Origin: Spirochaetaceae bacterium
Lineage (GTDB): Bacteria > Spirochaetota > Spirochaetia > Treponematales > Breznakiellaceae
Direction: 5' to 3'
NCBI GenBank assembly: GCA_031280115.1
Contig: JAITHF010000293.1
Span: 1-5,047, forward strand
Length of the DNA: 5,047 nt
Shown: piece after piece, positions 1 through 5,047 of the stretch
Layout of the letters: every line of letters starts with the position of its first letter
Position numbering within the stretch: position 1 is the stretch's first letter
Notes under the pieces: generated by a model
What the model was told of the DNA's origin: nothing
Database searches by the model: none
The model's input: only the letters and a program-made list of their open reading frames with translations
Program-made: the position numbers and the translations under genes

Positions 1-219
1 TCAAATCTTTCTAAATCTGAGTCAAATCTTTCTAAATCTGAGCCGGATCTTTCTAAATCTGAGTCAAATCTTTCTAAATCTGAGCCGGATCTTTCTAAAT
101 CTGAGTCAAATCTTTCTAAATCTGAGTCAAATCTTTCTAAATCTGAGTCAGATCTTTCTAAATCTGAGTCAAATCTTTCTAAATCCGAGTCAAATCTATT
201 CAAATCCGAGCCGGATTTT
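1..219. repeat. 21-bp tandem repeat array, ten full units plus a degenerate eleventh
   Basis: Ten head-to-tail 21-bp units fill 1-210. The unit begins TCAAATCTTT and ends TAAATCTGAG. The array enters from the left edge, so its full length is unknown. Units at 43-63 and 85-105 replace TCAA with CCGG at the start; the unit at 148-168 has one change there. The last two units (169-210) carry further substitutions, and an eleventh breaks down after CCGGATTTT (211-219). The most worn copies are at the right edge, as expected if turnover occurs to the left. The unit is about 29% GC against GC-rich DNA on its right. Within each unit AAATCT occurs twice, 10 bp apart, and 11 bp before the next copy. 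Because 21 is a multiple of three, two forward frames and one reverse frame stay open, so an open frame here is weak evidence for coding. Confidence 0.97.
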
Positions 220-315
220 CCCGCTCCGGCGGCGCTTCAAACCGCCGGCGCCGCGCTTTTTACGGGGCGGCCACAACCCTGCATGACGGCGCAAACGAGG
301 CGGAGGACGGGCTGA
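1..315 (+). other. Open frame through the repeats, possible 3' end of an upstream gene
   Basis: Frame 1 is open from the left edge to TGA at 313-315. It would encode seven-residue repeats SNLSKSE, with PDLSKSE variants, followed by a 34-residue Pro/Ala/Arg-rich tail. If real, this is the C-terminus of a protein that starts outside the window. In other spirochaetes the gene before flbB is fliJ, but nothing here resembles FliJ. The repeats also read open in forward frame 2 (QIFLNLS) and on the reverse strand (SDLERFD), so the frame could be open by chance. Base changes between units do not clearly favour synonymous sites in any of these frames. I do not recognise the peptide. Confidence 0.2.
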
Positions 316-563
316 ACGCGGCGATCGCAGCGCCCTGCTCGGAAGTCTTGAACACCCGCGTCCGCGCGGCGTTGCAGGATGTCAAGGACCGGTATTACAA
401 GTCCCCGCCGCTGCTCATCAAAGAGAATTTGGAGGGTCATAGACCCTCCAAACCACCCATTAGCGCAACGTGCTTTGCGCCAGTACGTTATCGAAGCGCG
501 ATGAGGCCCCGCTTCTGGGTTGTGACTAAAATTGCAAACCCTCGCATCACAGGAAGCACGTGA
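183..563 (+). pseudogene. Coding-like fragment without a start, possible gene remnant
   Basis: Frame 3 is open from just after TAA at 180-182 to TGA at 561-563. From about 255 to 428 it looks coding: 47 of 58 codons end in G or C, and the peptide has a mixed, protein-like composition, for example DGANEAEDGLNAAI and then ALQDVKDRYYKSPPLLIKEN. There is no ATG or GTG at the left end; the first usable start is TTG at 348, with no convincing ribosome binding site. After about 428 the frame runs into the hairpin element and the peptide no longer looks natural. The simplest reading is the 3' part of a gene cut off on the left by the repeat array and on the right by the structured element. It overlaps the frame-1 reading and could be joined to it by a single -1 shift. 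I do not recognise the protein family, and a chance open frame in GC-rich DNA is possible. Confidence 0.3.
428..452. other. Perfect 11-bp inverted repeat (hairpin)
   Basis: TTTGGAGGGTC at 428-438 pairs exactly with GACCCTCCAAA at 442-452 around a 3-base loop. On the + strand the stem is followed by CCACCC, not a T run. On the - strand it is followed by TTCTCTTT, which is only mildly T-rich. It is therefore a poor classical terminator. It may still act as an attenuator, or mark one end of a mobile or dispersed element. Confidence 0.8.
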
Positions 564-580
564 ATCACCCGCAGGGTGTT
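428..580. other. Cluster of inverted repeats, candidate structured or dispersed intergenic element
   Basis: About 150 bp contain four nearby hairpins: 428-452 (11-bp stem), 463-480 (GCGCAA with TTGCGC), 493-515 (GAAGCG with CGCTTC, 11-base loop) and 566-578 (CACCC with GGGTG, 3-base loop). A longer-range pair, ACGTGCTT at 468-475 and AAGCACGT at 554-561, encloses the third hairpin and competes with the second. No gene is evident. The density of pairs suggests a structured RNA, or a short non-autonomous repeat of the REP or MITE kind. Which strand would be active cannot be told from one copy. The pairs are seen in the sequence; the element as a unit is inferred. Confidence 0.4.
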
Positions 581-642
581 TAAAGGACGCTGTTTGGTTT
601 ACCGATTTATATAAGAGGAAACCGGCGCGTTTTTCAAGATGC

Positions 643-673
643 TTGACCGGTATCCTTAAACAGATGCTATAGT
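643..673 (+). promoter_or_regulatory. Putative sigma70 promoter of the flbB-motA cluster
   Basis: The -35 candidate TTGACC (643-648) and the -10 candidate TATAGT (668-673) lie 19 bp apart. The bases just before the -10, TGC at 665-667, give the extended -10 form TGnTATAGT, which can offset a long spacer. Transcription would begin near 680, about 30 bases before the flbB start. The spirochaete flgB-type motility operon is known to be driven by sigma70-like promoters, so this could be an internal promoter made necessary by the unusual DNA upstream. It is a prediction from base pattern alone. Confidence 0.55.
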
Positions 674-693
674 ACAAGTAACCTGTGAACAGA

Positions 694-699
694 AAGGAG
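694..699 (+). promoter_or_regulatory. Ribosome binding site that sets the flbB start
   Basis: AAGGAG at 694-699 lies 9 bases before GTG at 709. An earlier in-frame GTG at 685 has no such site before it, and would leave only about five bases of leader after the predicted transcription start. The site therefore favours 709. Confidence 0.8.
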
Positions 700-708
700 A
701 AAACCTAC

Positions 709-1332
709 GTGGGTGGAAAATGGATTTTAGGCAAAGTCATTGTGCTGTTTATTCTTATTATAGCCCTCGCCGGAGGCGGCCTTGTATGGTTCGATTATCT
801 TAACGTGATTGACGCCAAAAGCATCCTGTCCCCGATTTACCGGCTTATCGGCAGGGACGGGCGCACCCAGGGATTGGCCCAGACAGACGAGGCGCTTTCT
901 TTGGACGCAGAACGGCTGGCGGCGCGCCTTGAGGCGCTGGAACTGCGGGAATTGGAACTGGAAAAACAGGAACAGGATATGCAGGGAAAGCACGGCGAGG
1001 TCGAACAAATGGCCCAGGAGCTTGAGGAACGGCAAAAAGCGCTGGAAGAACGGGAAAAATCCTTCAATGACATTGTGCAAGCCGCCGAAACTAAAAGCAG
1101 CAACATCGAACAGTTTGCCCGGTATTTAACCGGCATGCCTCCGCAGAACGCGGTGGGCATCATGTCCCAGCAGGATGACCAGATTGTTATTGATGTGCTG
1201 CGAAAGACCGAAGAGATCGCTCAGGCTGAGGGAAGCGCGTCTATCGTGTCCTTCTGGCTGTCTTTGATGGAACCGGCCAGAGCCGCGGAACTTCAGCGCA
1301 AAATGGTGGGGAGGCCGCCGAGCCTTAACTAG
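709..1332 (+). CDS. flbB: FlbB, flagellar collar protein with MotE-like C-terminus
   Basis: FlbB is an inner-membrane protein of the spirochaete periplasmic flagellar motor; in Borrelia it organises the collar around the motor. Starting at GTG 709 gives 207 residues. One membrane segment near residues 6-28 (rich in I, V, L, F) is followed by WFDYLNVID. A long charged coiled coil spans about 62-130 (LEALELRELELEKQEQ, then QELEERQKALEEREKSF). A C-terminal domain at about 137-200 resembles MotE and the MgtE N-terminal domain (LTGMPPQNAVGIMSQQ, later SFWLSLMEPARAAELQ). The start is set by AAGGAG 9 bases upstream; GTG 685 would add eight residues without a binding site. It is the first gene of the packed cluster and lies 50 bp before fliK, where T-rich DNA shows no terminator. 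Its place ahead of fliK matches the spirochaete order. The family call rests on topology, C-terminal motifs and gene order together. Confidence 0.88.
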   Translation: MGGKWILGKVIVLFILIIALAGGGLVWFDYLNVIDAKSILSPIYRLIGRDGRTQGLAQTDEALSLDAERLAARLEALELRELELEKQEQDMQGKHGEVEQMAQELEERQKALEEREKSFNDIVQAAETKSSNIEQFARYLTGMPPQNAVGIMSQQDDQIVIDVLRKTEEIAQAEGSASIVSFWLSLMEPARAAELQRKMVGRPPSLN

Positions 1333-1382
1333 GCTTTCGATTTTTATGCTTTTTTATTCTTTAATGTCCAAGGAGGCAGAGG

Positions 1383-2843
1383 ATGCACATTCACGCCCGC
1401 AGTCAGGCCGTATCATCCAACGCGGCAAGCCAAGGGGAACAGGGGCCGGCCAAGGGGAACGGGCACGAGGCGAAAAAGAAAGCCCCCGGAAGCCTGGGGG
1501 TATTTGCCAAGATCCTAGAAGGGCTGGCCCGCCCCTCCGGTTCTCTTGCTCTTAACGCTTCAGGTTCTGATTTTATACAAGAGGAAACCGGCAGCCCCGC
1601 GGGGCTTGCACAAGAGGCGAAAGCCAAGAAGCGGCTTGGAGCCAAAGAGGGGGCAGGGAGAAACCGGCAGGCCCCCGCTTTAGCCGCCGAGGAACAGGGG
1701 GACGCCATGAAAGGCCGCAAGAAGCCGCCGGGCGCGGAACCGGCCGCTGCCGCCCCTGAAAAAATACCCGCGCCGGCTTCTTCTCCGCCATCGCCTGCGC
1801 CGCCTCTGCCTCTGTCTATAATAGAGAAAACGCCGGAAACCCAGGGGCATGGCCTGCTGAAGATCTTACGGGGGAAGCCGGCTGGAAGCGCGCAGGCGGC
1901 GCAGGCAGCGGCAGGCGCCGCTAATGCCGCAGAGGGCGCGGCGCCGGCGCCGGAGGGCGCGGAAACCAGAGGCGGCCTTGAGGAAATAGGGAAAAAAGGG
2001 GGGGGCCTATCCCGCAGGAGCGGGGGCGCGGCAGAGAACCCTCCGGAGGAGGCGGCGCGGCGCTTTGCCCAAGGGCGGATGAAAGAGGCGGGAGCGGCGG
2101 CGGAAGGGCCGGGCGCGCCGGAGGTTCCGGCGGCAGCGGCCTTGGTGAAAGCAGAGGCGCCCGCCTCAGGCCGCGCCGGCGGCGGGGAGCGGGCAAAAGA
2201 GAAACGGCGGGAGCGGGCGGCCCTTGAGGTGCGGGATTTCCGGTCATGGGAAAACACGCCCCAAGAGCCGGTCCGGGAGGCGCCCCTTGCCCGCGGGCCG
2301 GAGCCTCTCGCCAAAGACGCGGCGCTTACTGCGGATGCGGCGCAGGCGGGCCGGGCCGGGGAGCGGGCCCCGCCGGAAGCCCGCCCGCTTAGAGCCCTTG
2401 AGGATATGCTGGCTCAGGAACTGCGCCAAAACCTCAACGGCGATATTGTCCGGCACGCCCAGATCATTCTGCGAAGCAGCAGCCAGGGAACTATCAGGCT
2501 GACCTTAAGGCCGGAAACCCTAGGAAATGTAAAGATACATCTTGAAATGGCCGAAAACAAGGTAACAGGGCGTATTATTGTGGAAAGCAGCGAGGCGCTC
2601 AAAGCGTTTGACCGGGAAATTCACGGGCTTGAACAAGCCTTTAAGGATTCAGGGTTTGCCGGCGCCAGCCTTGACACGGCGCTCTCTTCCGGGGGCCGGG
2701 GGGACGAAACAGAGCGCAGGCCCCAGGGGCCGTTCTTTTCGGAACGCTTTGCCGCCGCAAGCTACGGCGGGTCTGAACCGGCGGGTTTTGTGGAAGGCGG
2801 GCTTTTCGGTTCAGCGGCGCCCCAAATCAATATGCTGGCATAA
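1383..2843 (+). CDS. fliK: FliK, flagellar hook-length control protein
   Basis: FliK is exported through the flagellar type III apparatus, measures the growing hook and switches export from hook to filament substrates. The product is 486 residues. The conserved C-terminal domain (Flg_hook type) covers about 335-440 and includes LRPETLG at 375-381, then VKIHLEMAENKVTGRIIVES, the family signature. Residues 1 to about 330 are low in complexity and rich in Ala, Gly, Pro, Glu, Arg and Lys, as expected of the poorly conserved ruler part. This section is very GC-rich and leaves long false open frames on the other strand. AAGGAGG at 1370-1376 lies 6 bases before ATG 1383. An A6 then G8 tract at 1992-2005 lies inside the coding region. 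The stop is 18 bp before flgD. In Treponema this gene has also been called tap1, and in Borrelia flbC. Confidence 0.93.
   Translation: MHIHARSQAVSSNAASQGEQGPAKGNGHEAKKKAPGSLGVFAKILEGLARPSGSLALNASGSDFIQEETGSPAGLAQEAKAKKRLGAKEGAGRNRQAPALAAEEQGDAMKGRKKPPGAEPAAAAPEKIPAPASSPPSPAPPLPLSIIEKTPETQGHGLLKILRGKPAGSAQAAQAAAGAANAAEGAAPAPEGAETRGGLEEIGKKGGGLSRRSGGAAENPPEEAARRFAQGRMKEAGAAAEGPGAPEVPAAAALVKAEAPASGRAGGGERAKEKRRERAALEVRDFRSWENTPQEPVREAPLARGPEPLAKDAALTADAAQAGRAGERAPPEARPLRALEDMLAQELRQNLNGDIVRHAQIILRSSSQGTIRLTLRPETLGNVKIHLEMAENKVTGRIIVESSEALKAFDREIHGLEQAFKDSGFAGASLDTALSSGGRGDETERRPQGPFFSERFAAASYGGSEPAGFVEGGLFGSAAPQINMLA
1992..2005 (+). repeat. A6-G8 homopolymer tract inside fliK
   Basis: Six A (1992-1997) are followed directly by eight G (1998-2005), encoding Lys204, Lys205 and the start of a Gly-Gly-Gly run. 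Such tracts are prone to slippage in replication or transcription. Loss or gain of one base would remove the conserved C-terminal domain of FliK. No evidence of variation is visible from one sequence. Confidence 0.9.
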
Positions 2844-2861
2844 AAAGGGAGGAAAGGATAT

Positions 2862-3365
2862 ATGACGATTCAAACGGCGCTTGGTTCTCAGGGACCGGCG
2901 GAAACAGGATGGGCAGGAACGGAACGGACAAAAATTACCGCCAGACTCGATGCCCAAGAGAAGGCTGAAATAGCCCGTCTGGCGGAAGAACACAACCAGA
3001 AGGTCAATCAGGGGCGGAATCCGCAAAAAAATCTGGGGAAAGACGATTTTCTTAAACTGCTTATCACCCAGTTAAGCTATCAGGATCCGACGGCTCCTAT
3101 GGAAGACAAAGAATTTATCGCCCAGATGGCGCAGTTTTCCACGCTGGACCAGATGACCAGCATGGCCGCGGATTTCACCCGCCTTACGGCGATGCTCTCG
3201 GAACGGGAGGCCGCCGGGGCCCTGGGGAAAACAGTGGAAATCAGGGACGGGGACGCGCAGGTGCGCGGCGCGGTCAAGGCGGTTGCCAGGGGTGCGCCCC
3301 CTGAAATTTTAGTAAACGGTGCCTATTACGCATGGGATCAGGTTACAAAAGTATTTGAGGAGTGA
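2862..3365 (+). CDS. flgD: FlgD, flagellar hook cap / hook assembly protein
   Basis: FlgD forms the cap at the tip of the growing hook and guides FlgE into place. The product is 167 residues. The family's N-terminal signature is plain at residues 58-99: LGKDDFLKLLITQLSYQDP followed by APMEDKEFIAQMAQFSTLDQM. About 57 residues of charged sequence precede it, longer than in many FlgD proteins. The part after it (about 119-167, LGKTVEIRDGDAQVRG to AWDQVTKVFEE) is short and looks like a reduced tudor-like segment. The larger fibronectin-like domain of enteric FlgD (about 230 residues in E. coli) is absent, as in other short spirochaete forms. ATG 2862 follows GGGAGG at 2847-2852 by 9 bases. It lies 18 bp after fliK and 6 bp before flgE, and its last codons hold the flgE ribosome binding site. 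Confidence 0.95.
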   Translation: MTIQTALGSQGPAETGWAGTERTKITARLDAQEKAEIARLAEEHNQKVNQGRNPQKNLGKDDFLKLLITQLSYQDPTAPMEDKEFIAQMAQFSTLDQMTSMAADFTRLTAMLSEREAAGALGKTVEIRDGDAQVRGAVKAVARGAPPEILVNGAYYAWDQVTKVFEE

Positions 3366-3371
3366 TGCGAT

Positions 3372-4778
3372 ATGATGCGATCATTGTTTGCCGGCGTATC
3401 CGGCCTTCAGAATCATCAGACTCGAATGGACGTGATTGGCAATAACATTGCCAATATCAATACGACCGGTTTTAAGAAGGGGCGGGTCAATTTCCAGGAC
3501 CTGCTCTACCAGCAGTTGCAGGGCGCGTCCCGCCCCACCGAAGACTTAGGCGGAGTGAACCCCAAAGAGGTGGGGCTTGGTATGTCTGTGGCCACGATTG
3601 ACACTATCCATACTCAGGGGGCGTTCCAGTCTACCGGCGTCGGCACGGATCTGGCCATTCAAGGCACAGGGTTTTTCGTGCTGAAAGAAGGGGCCAATTC
3701 GTATTATACCAGAGCCGGCGCGTTTAACGTGGACGAAGGCGGCATGCTGGTCAATCCGGCTAACGGTATGCGGGTGCAGGGCTGGATGGCGCAGGATGTG
3801 GGGGGGGCGCAGGTTCTTGACGTTTCCCGGGACGTGGAAAATCTGGTTATTCCTGTGGGCTCCAAAGATCCGGCCCGGGCGACTACGATGGTCAACTTCG
3901 CCTGCAACCTCGACAAGCGGATACCGGTTATACCCGAAGGCGCCACGCCCCTTGAGACTCAGCGGGGCACCTGGAACGCCTCGATTAAGATTTACGACAG
4001 TTTTGGACAGGAACATATTTTACAGGTACAGTTCACCCGCGTACCGGACACCGCGAACAGCTGGAATGCGGTGGTAACGGTTGATCCTGAAGCGGAAGCG
4101 GCAACCAACGCCGCCATCGGCCTGGGGGACGCGGCGCCCGCCGCAGGCGGCGCGGCGAACTTCACGATTAACTTTTCTAATAACGGCACGCTTTTGAGCG
4201 CCCTGGACGGCGACGGCAACGCCTCCGGCAATAACCCCGGAGCCGCGGTCATTATGAATGTAGCCTATGACGTGCCGAACACCGACCCGGACGCTGACGG
4301 CGCCCAGGTCAGGCAGGAGTTCAGCCTTAACCTCGGCACAGTGGGCGGCTTCGTGGACTCTATTACCCAGTATGCCGAATCAAGCTCGTCCAAGGCGGTG
4401 CGCCAAGACGGGTATATTATGGGCTATCTTGACAACTTCAAGATTGACGCGAGCGGAACTATCACCGGAGTCTATTCCAACGGGTCGAACCGGACTATCG
4501 GACAGATAGCTATGGCGAGCTTTACCAATCCGGGGGGGCTTGAGAAAGCCGGAGACAACGCCTATGTGGTTTCCACGAACTCAGGGGCGGCAAATATCGG
4601 GCCTTCAGGCATCGCTGGAAAAGGCAAAATCATTGCCGGAACCCTTGAGATGTCCAACGTGGACATGGCCGAACAGTTTACCGACATGATTGTTACCCAG
4701 CGCGGTTTTCAGGCGAACTCCCGGACCATTCAGACCGCGGACCAGCTCTTGCAGGAACTTCTAAGCCTTAAACGATAG
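3372..4778 (+). CDS. flgE: FlgE, flagellar hook protein with lysinoalanine crosslink residues
   Basis: FlgE builds the hook, the universal joint between motor and filament, which in spirochaetes lies in the periplasm. The product is 468 residues. The N-terminal rod/hook signature is at about 4-45 ([20 protein letters not shown], then [12 protein letters not shown]). A middle motif, [11 protein letters not shown], is at 94-104. A FlaE-type central region spans about 165-345. The C-terminal helix ([20 protein letters not shown], then [19 protein letters not shown]) ends the protein. Lys165 (codon 3864-3866) and Cys178 (3903-3905) match the residues that crosslink neighbouring subunits through lysinoalanine in T. 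denticola; Asn179 follows. ATG 3372 is chosen over ATG 3375 because GAGGAG at 3357-3362 is 9 bases away, and because MMRS gives the exact 165/178 numbering. G8 and G7 tracts lie at 3800-3807 and 4532-4538. Confidence 0.97.
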   Translation: MMRSLFAGVSGLQNHQTRMDVIGNNIANINTTGFKKGRVNFQDLLYQQLQGASRPTEDLGGVNPKEVGLGMSVATIDTIHTQGAFQSTGVGTDLAIQGTGFFVLKEGANSYYTRAGAFNVDEGGMLVNPANGMRVQGWMAQDVGGAQVLDVSRDVENLVIPVGSKDPARATTMVNFACNLDKRIPVIPEGATPLETQRGTWNASIKIYDSFGQEHILQVQFTRVPDTANSWNAVVTVDPEAEAATNAAIGLGDAAPAAGGAANFTINFSNNGTLLSALDGDGNASGNNPGAAVIMNVAYDVPNTDPDADGAQVRQEFSLNLGTVGGFVDSITQYAESSSSKAVRQDGYIMGYLDNFKIDASGTITGVYSNGSNRTIGQIAMASFTNPGGLEKAGDNAYVVSTNSGAANIGPSGIAGKGKIIAGTLEMSNVDMAEQFTDMIVTQRGFQANSRTIQTADQLLQELLSLKR

Positions 4779-4783
4779 GGGGA

Positions 4784-4795
4784 GGGCTAAGGCCC
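4784..4795 (+). promoter_or_regulatory. Small hairpin between the purine-rich site and the flbD start
   Basis: GGGC at 4784-4787 can pair with GCCC at 4792-4795 around TAAG. The only strong Shine-Dalgarno-like run, GGGGGAGGG at 4778-4786, is about 19 bases before ATG 4806. The stem uses the last three G of that run. Folding would bring the remaining GGGGGA closer to the start. The stem is only 4 bp, so it is a weak candidate. Confidence 0.3.
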
Positions 4796-4805
4796 ATATA
4801 GCTGT

Positions 4806-5003
4806 ATGATAAAGGTAACTCCCCTTAAAGGGATGGAATACTATATAAATCCTCACCAGATTGAATATATCGAGAGCAAACCCGATACGACGATATTGAT
4901 GCTGTCCGGCAAGCATTTGGTGGTACAGGAGAAAGTGCCGGTGATTATCGAGCGAATCGTCGAGTACCGCCGGCTTATCGGGGCGTTCAAGAATGAGGAG
5001 TGA
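4806..5003 (+). CDS. flbD: FlbD (SwrD) family small flagellar protein
   Basis: The product is 65 residues, typical of the FlbD family found beside flgE and motA in spirochaetes and Firmicutes. In Bacillus the homologue SwrD raises motor power, probably through the stator. The family pattern is visible: MIKVTPLKG, then YYINPHQIEYIESKPDTTI, a hydrophobic LMLSGKHLVVQEKV, and a closing helix VIIERIVEYRR. There is no membrane segment or signal peptide. ATG 4806 is the only possible start, since an in-frame TAA lies at 4788 with no other start codon between. Its ribosome binding site is poorly placed: AAGG at 4789-4792 is 13 bases away and GGGGGAGGG about 19. It lies 27 bp after flgE and 6 bp before motA. 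This is not the Caulobacter transcription factor also named FlbD. Confidence 0.92.
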   Translation: MIKVTPLKGMEYYINPHQIEYIESKPDTTILMLSGKHLVVQEKVPVIIERIVEYRRLIGAFKNEE

Positions 5004-5009
5004 TCGGGC

Positions 5010-5047
5010 ATGAATATATCGACGATAATAGGAATAGGCGGCTGTTT
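5010..5047 (+). CDS. motA: MotA, flagellar stator protein, N-terminus only
   Basis: Only the first 12 full codons are in the window: MNISTIIGIGGC. MotA is the inner-membrane stator subunit that, with MotB, couples ion flow to rotation. The residues fit the usual MotA start, where a short Met-(Asp/Asn)-Ile/Leu stretch leads to TIIG and the first membrane helix. The position directly after flbD is where motA lies in Treponema and Borrelia. GAGGAG at 4995-5000, inside the last flbD codons, is 9 bases before ATG 5010, so translation may be coupled. The call relies mostly on gene order. Confidence 0.75.
   Translation, partial: MNISTIIGIGGC

Noticed and set aside
1..219. Repeat array as a CRISPR
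   Set aside because: The units are head to tail with no unique spacers and are too short, so it is a simple tandem repeat.
214..222. Programmed -1 frameshift at TTTTCCC joining the frame-1 and frame-3 readings
   Set aside because: The heptamer does not fit the X XXY YYZ rule in the frame-1 phase, and neither reading is established as coding.
428..452. Rho-independent terminator
   Set aside because: The stem is strong but neither strand has a proper T run after it, so only a hairpin is reported.
237..677. 146-codon open frame on the - strand in the upstream region
   Set aside because: It crosses the promoter candidate, the hairpin cluster and the coding-like + strand fragment without any domain or ribosome binding site; most likely a chance frame.
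1333..1382. Terminator or promoter in the T-rich gap between flbB and fliK
   Set aside because: T runs are present but without a preceding GC-rich stem, and no good -35/-10 pair is seen; the gap holds only the fliK ribosome binding site.
1429..1460. Repeated 12-mer GCCAAGGGGAAC in the 5' part of fliK
   Set aside because: The two copies are 20 bp apart and in different frames, and lie in low-complexity GC-rich sequence, so chance or local duplication is enough.
1403..2314. 303-codon open frame on the - strand opposite fliK
   Set aside because: It lies wholly opposite the GC-rich low-complexity part of fliK, has a Pro/Ala/Arg/Ser composition typical of a shadow frame, and no recognisable domain.
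3546..4016. 156-codon open frame on the - strand inside flgE
   Set aside because: It is opposite a strongly conserved section of flgE and has no independent support.

Overview
The window reads as part of the main motility operon of a spirochaete, most likely a Treponema with moderately high GC. Three things point there. The gene order flbB-fliK-flgD-flgE-flbD-motA is the order known from Treponema and Borrelia. FlbB is a protein typical of spirochaetes. FlgE begins MMRSLF and carries Lys165 and Cys178, the numbering reported for the lysinoalanine crosslink of the Treponema denticola hook. The GC-rich flagellar genes would fit an insect-gut Treponema better than T. denticola, but that assignment is inference. 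The operon is on the + strand and runs off the right edge.

Positions 1-708 hold no confidently assigned gene. A 21-bp tandem repeat (ten units, 1-210, plus a broken eleventh) enters from the left edge. It is AT-rich, unlike everything to its right, and carries AAATCT every 10 or 11 bp. Positions 211-428 are GC-rich with a coding-like frame but no start codon, so this may be the remnant of a gene. Positions 428-580 hold several inverted repeats, including a perfect 11-bp stem, and look like a structured or dispersed intergenic element. Positions 581-708 hold a plausible sigma70-type promoter with an extended -10, followed by the ribosome binding site that sets the flbB start. In the usual spirochaete order fliJ would lie just before flbB; here at least 700 bp of other sequence intervene.

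Positions 709-5047 are tightly packed: flbB (membrane-anchored collar protein), fliK (hook-length control), flgD (hook cap), flgE (hook), flbD (small motor-associated protein) and the first 38 bases of motA (stator). Gaps are 50, 18, 6, 27 and 6 bp, with no terminator between genes, so co-transcription is likely. Together they cover hook assembly (FlgD caps, FlgE polymerises, FliK sets the length), the spirochaete-specific collar (FlbB) and the stator (FlbD, MotA).

I do not see an undescribed multi-gene system. The points most worth checking are the repeat array and structured element in front of flbB, the conserved hook crosslink residues, long G tracts inside fliK and flgE, and the poorly placed ribosome binding site of flbD.
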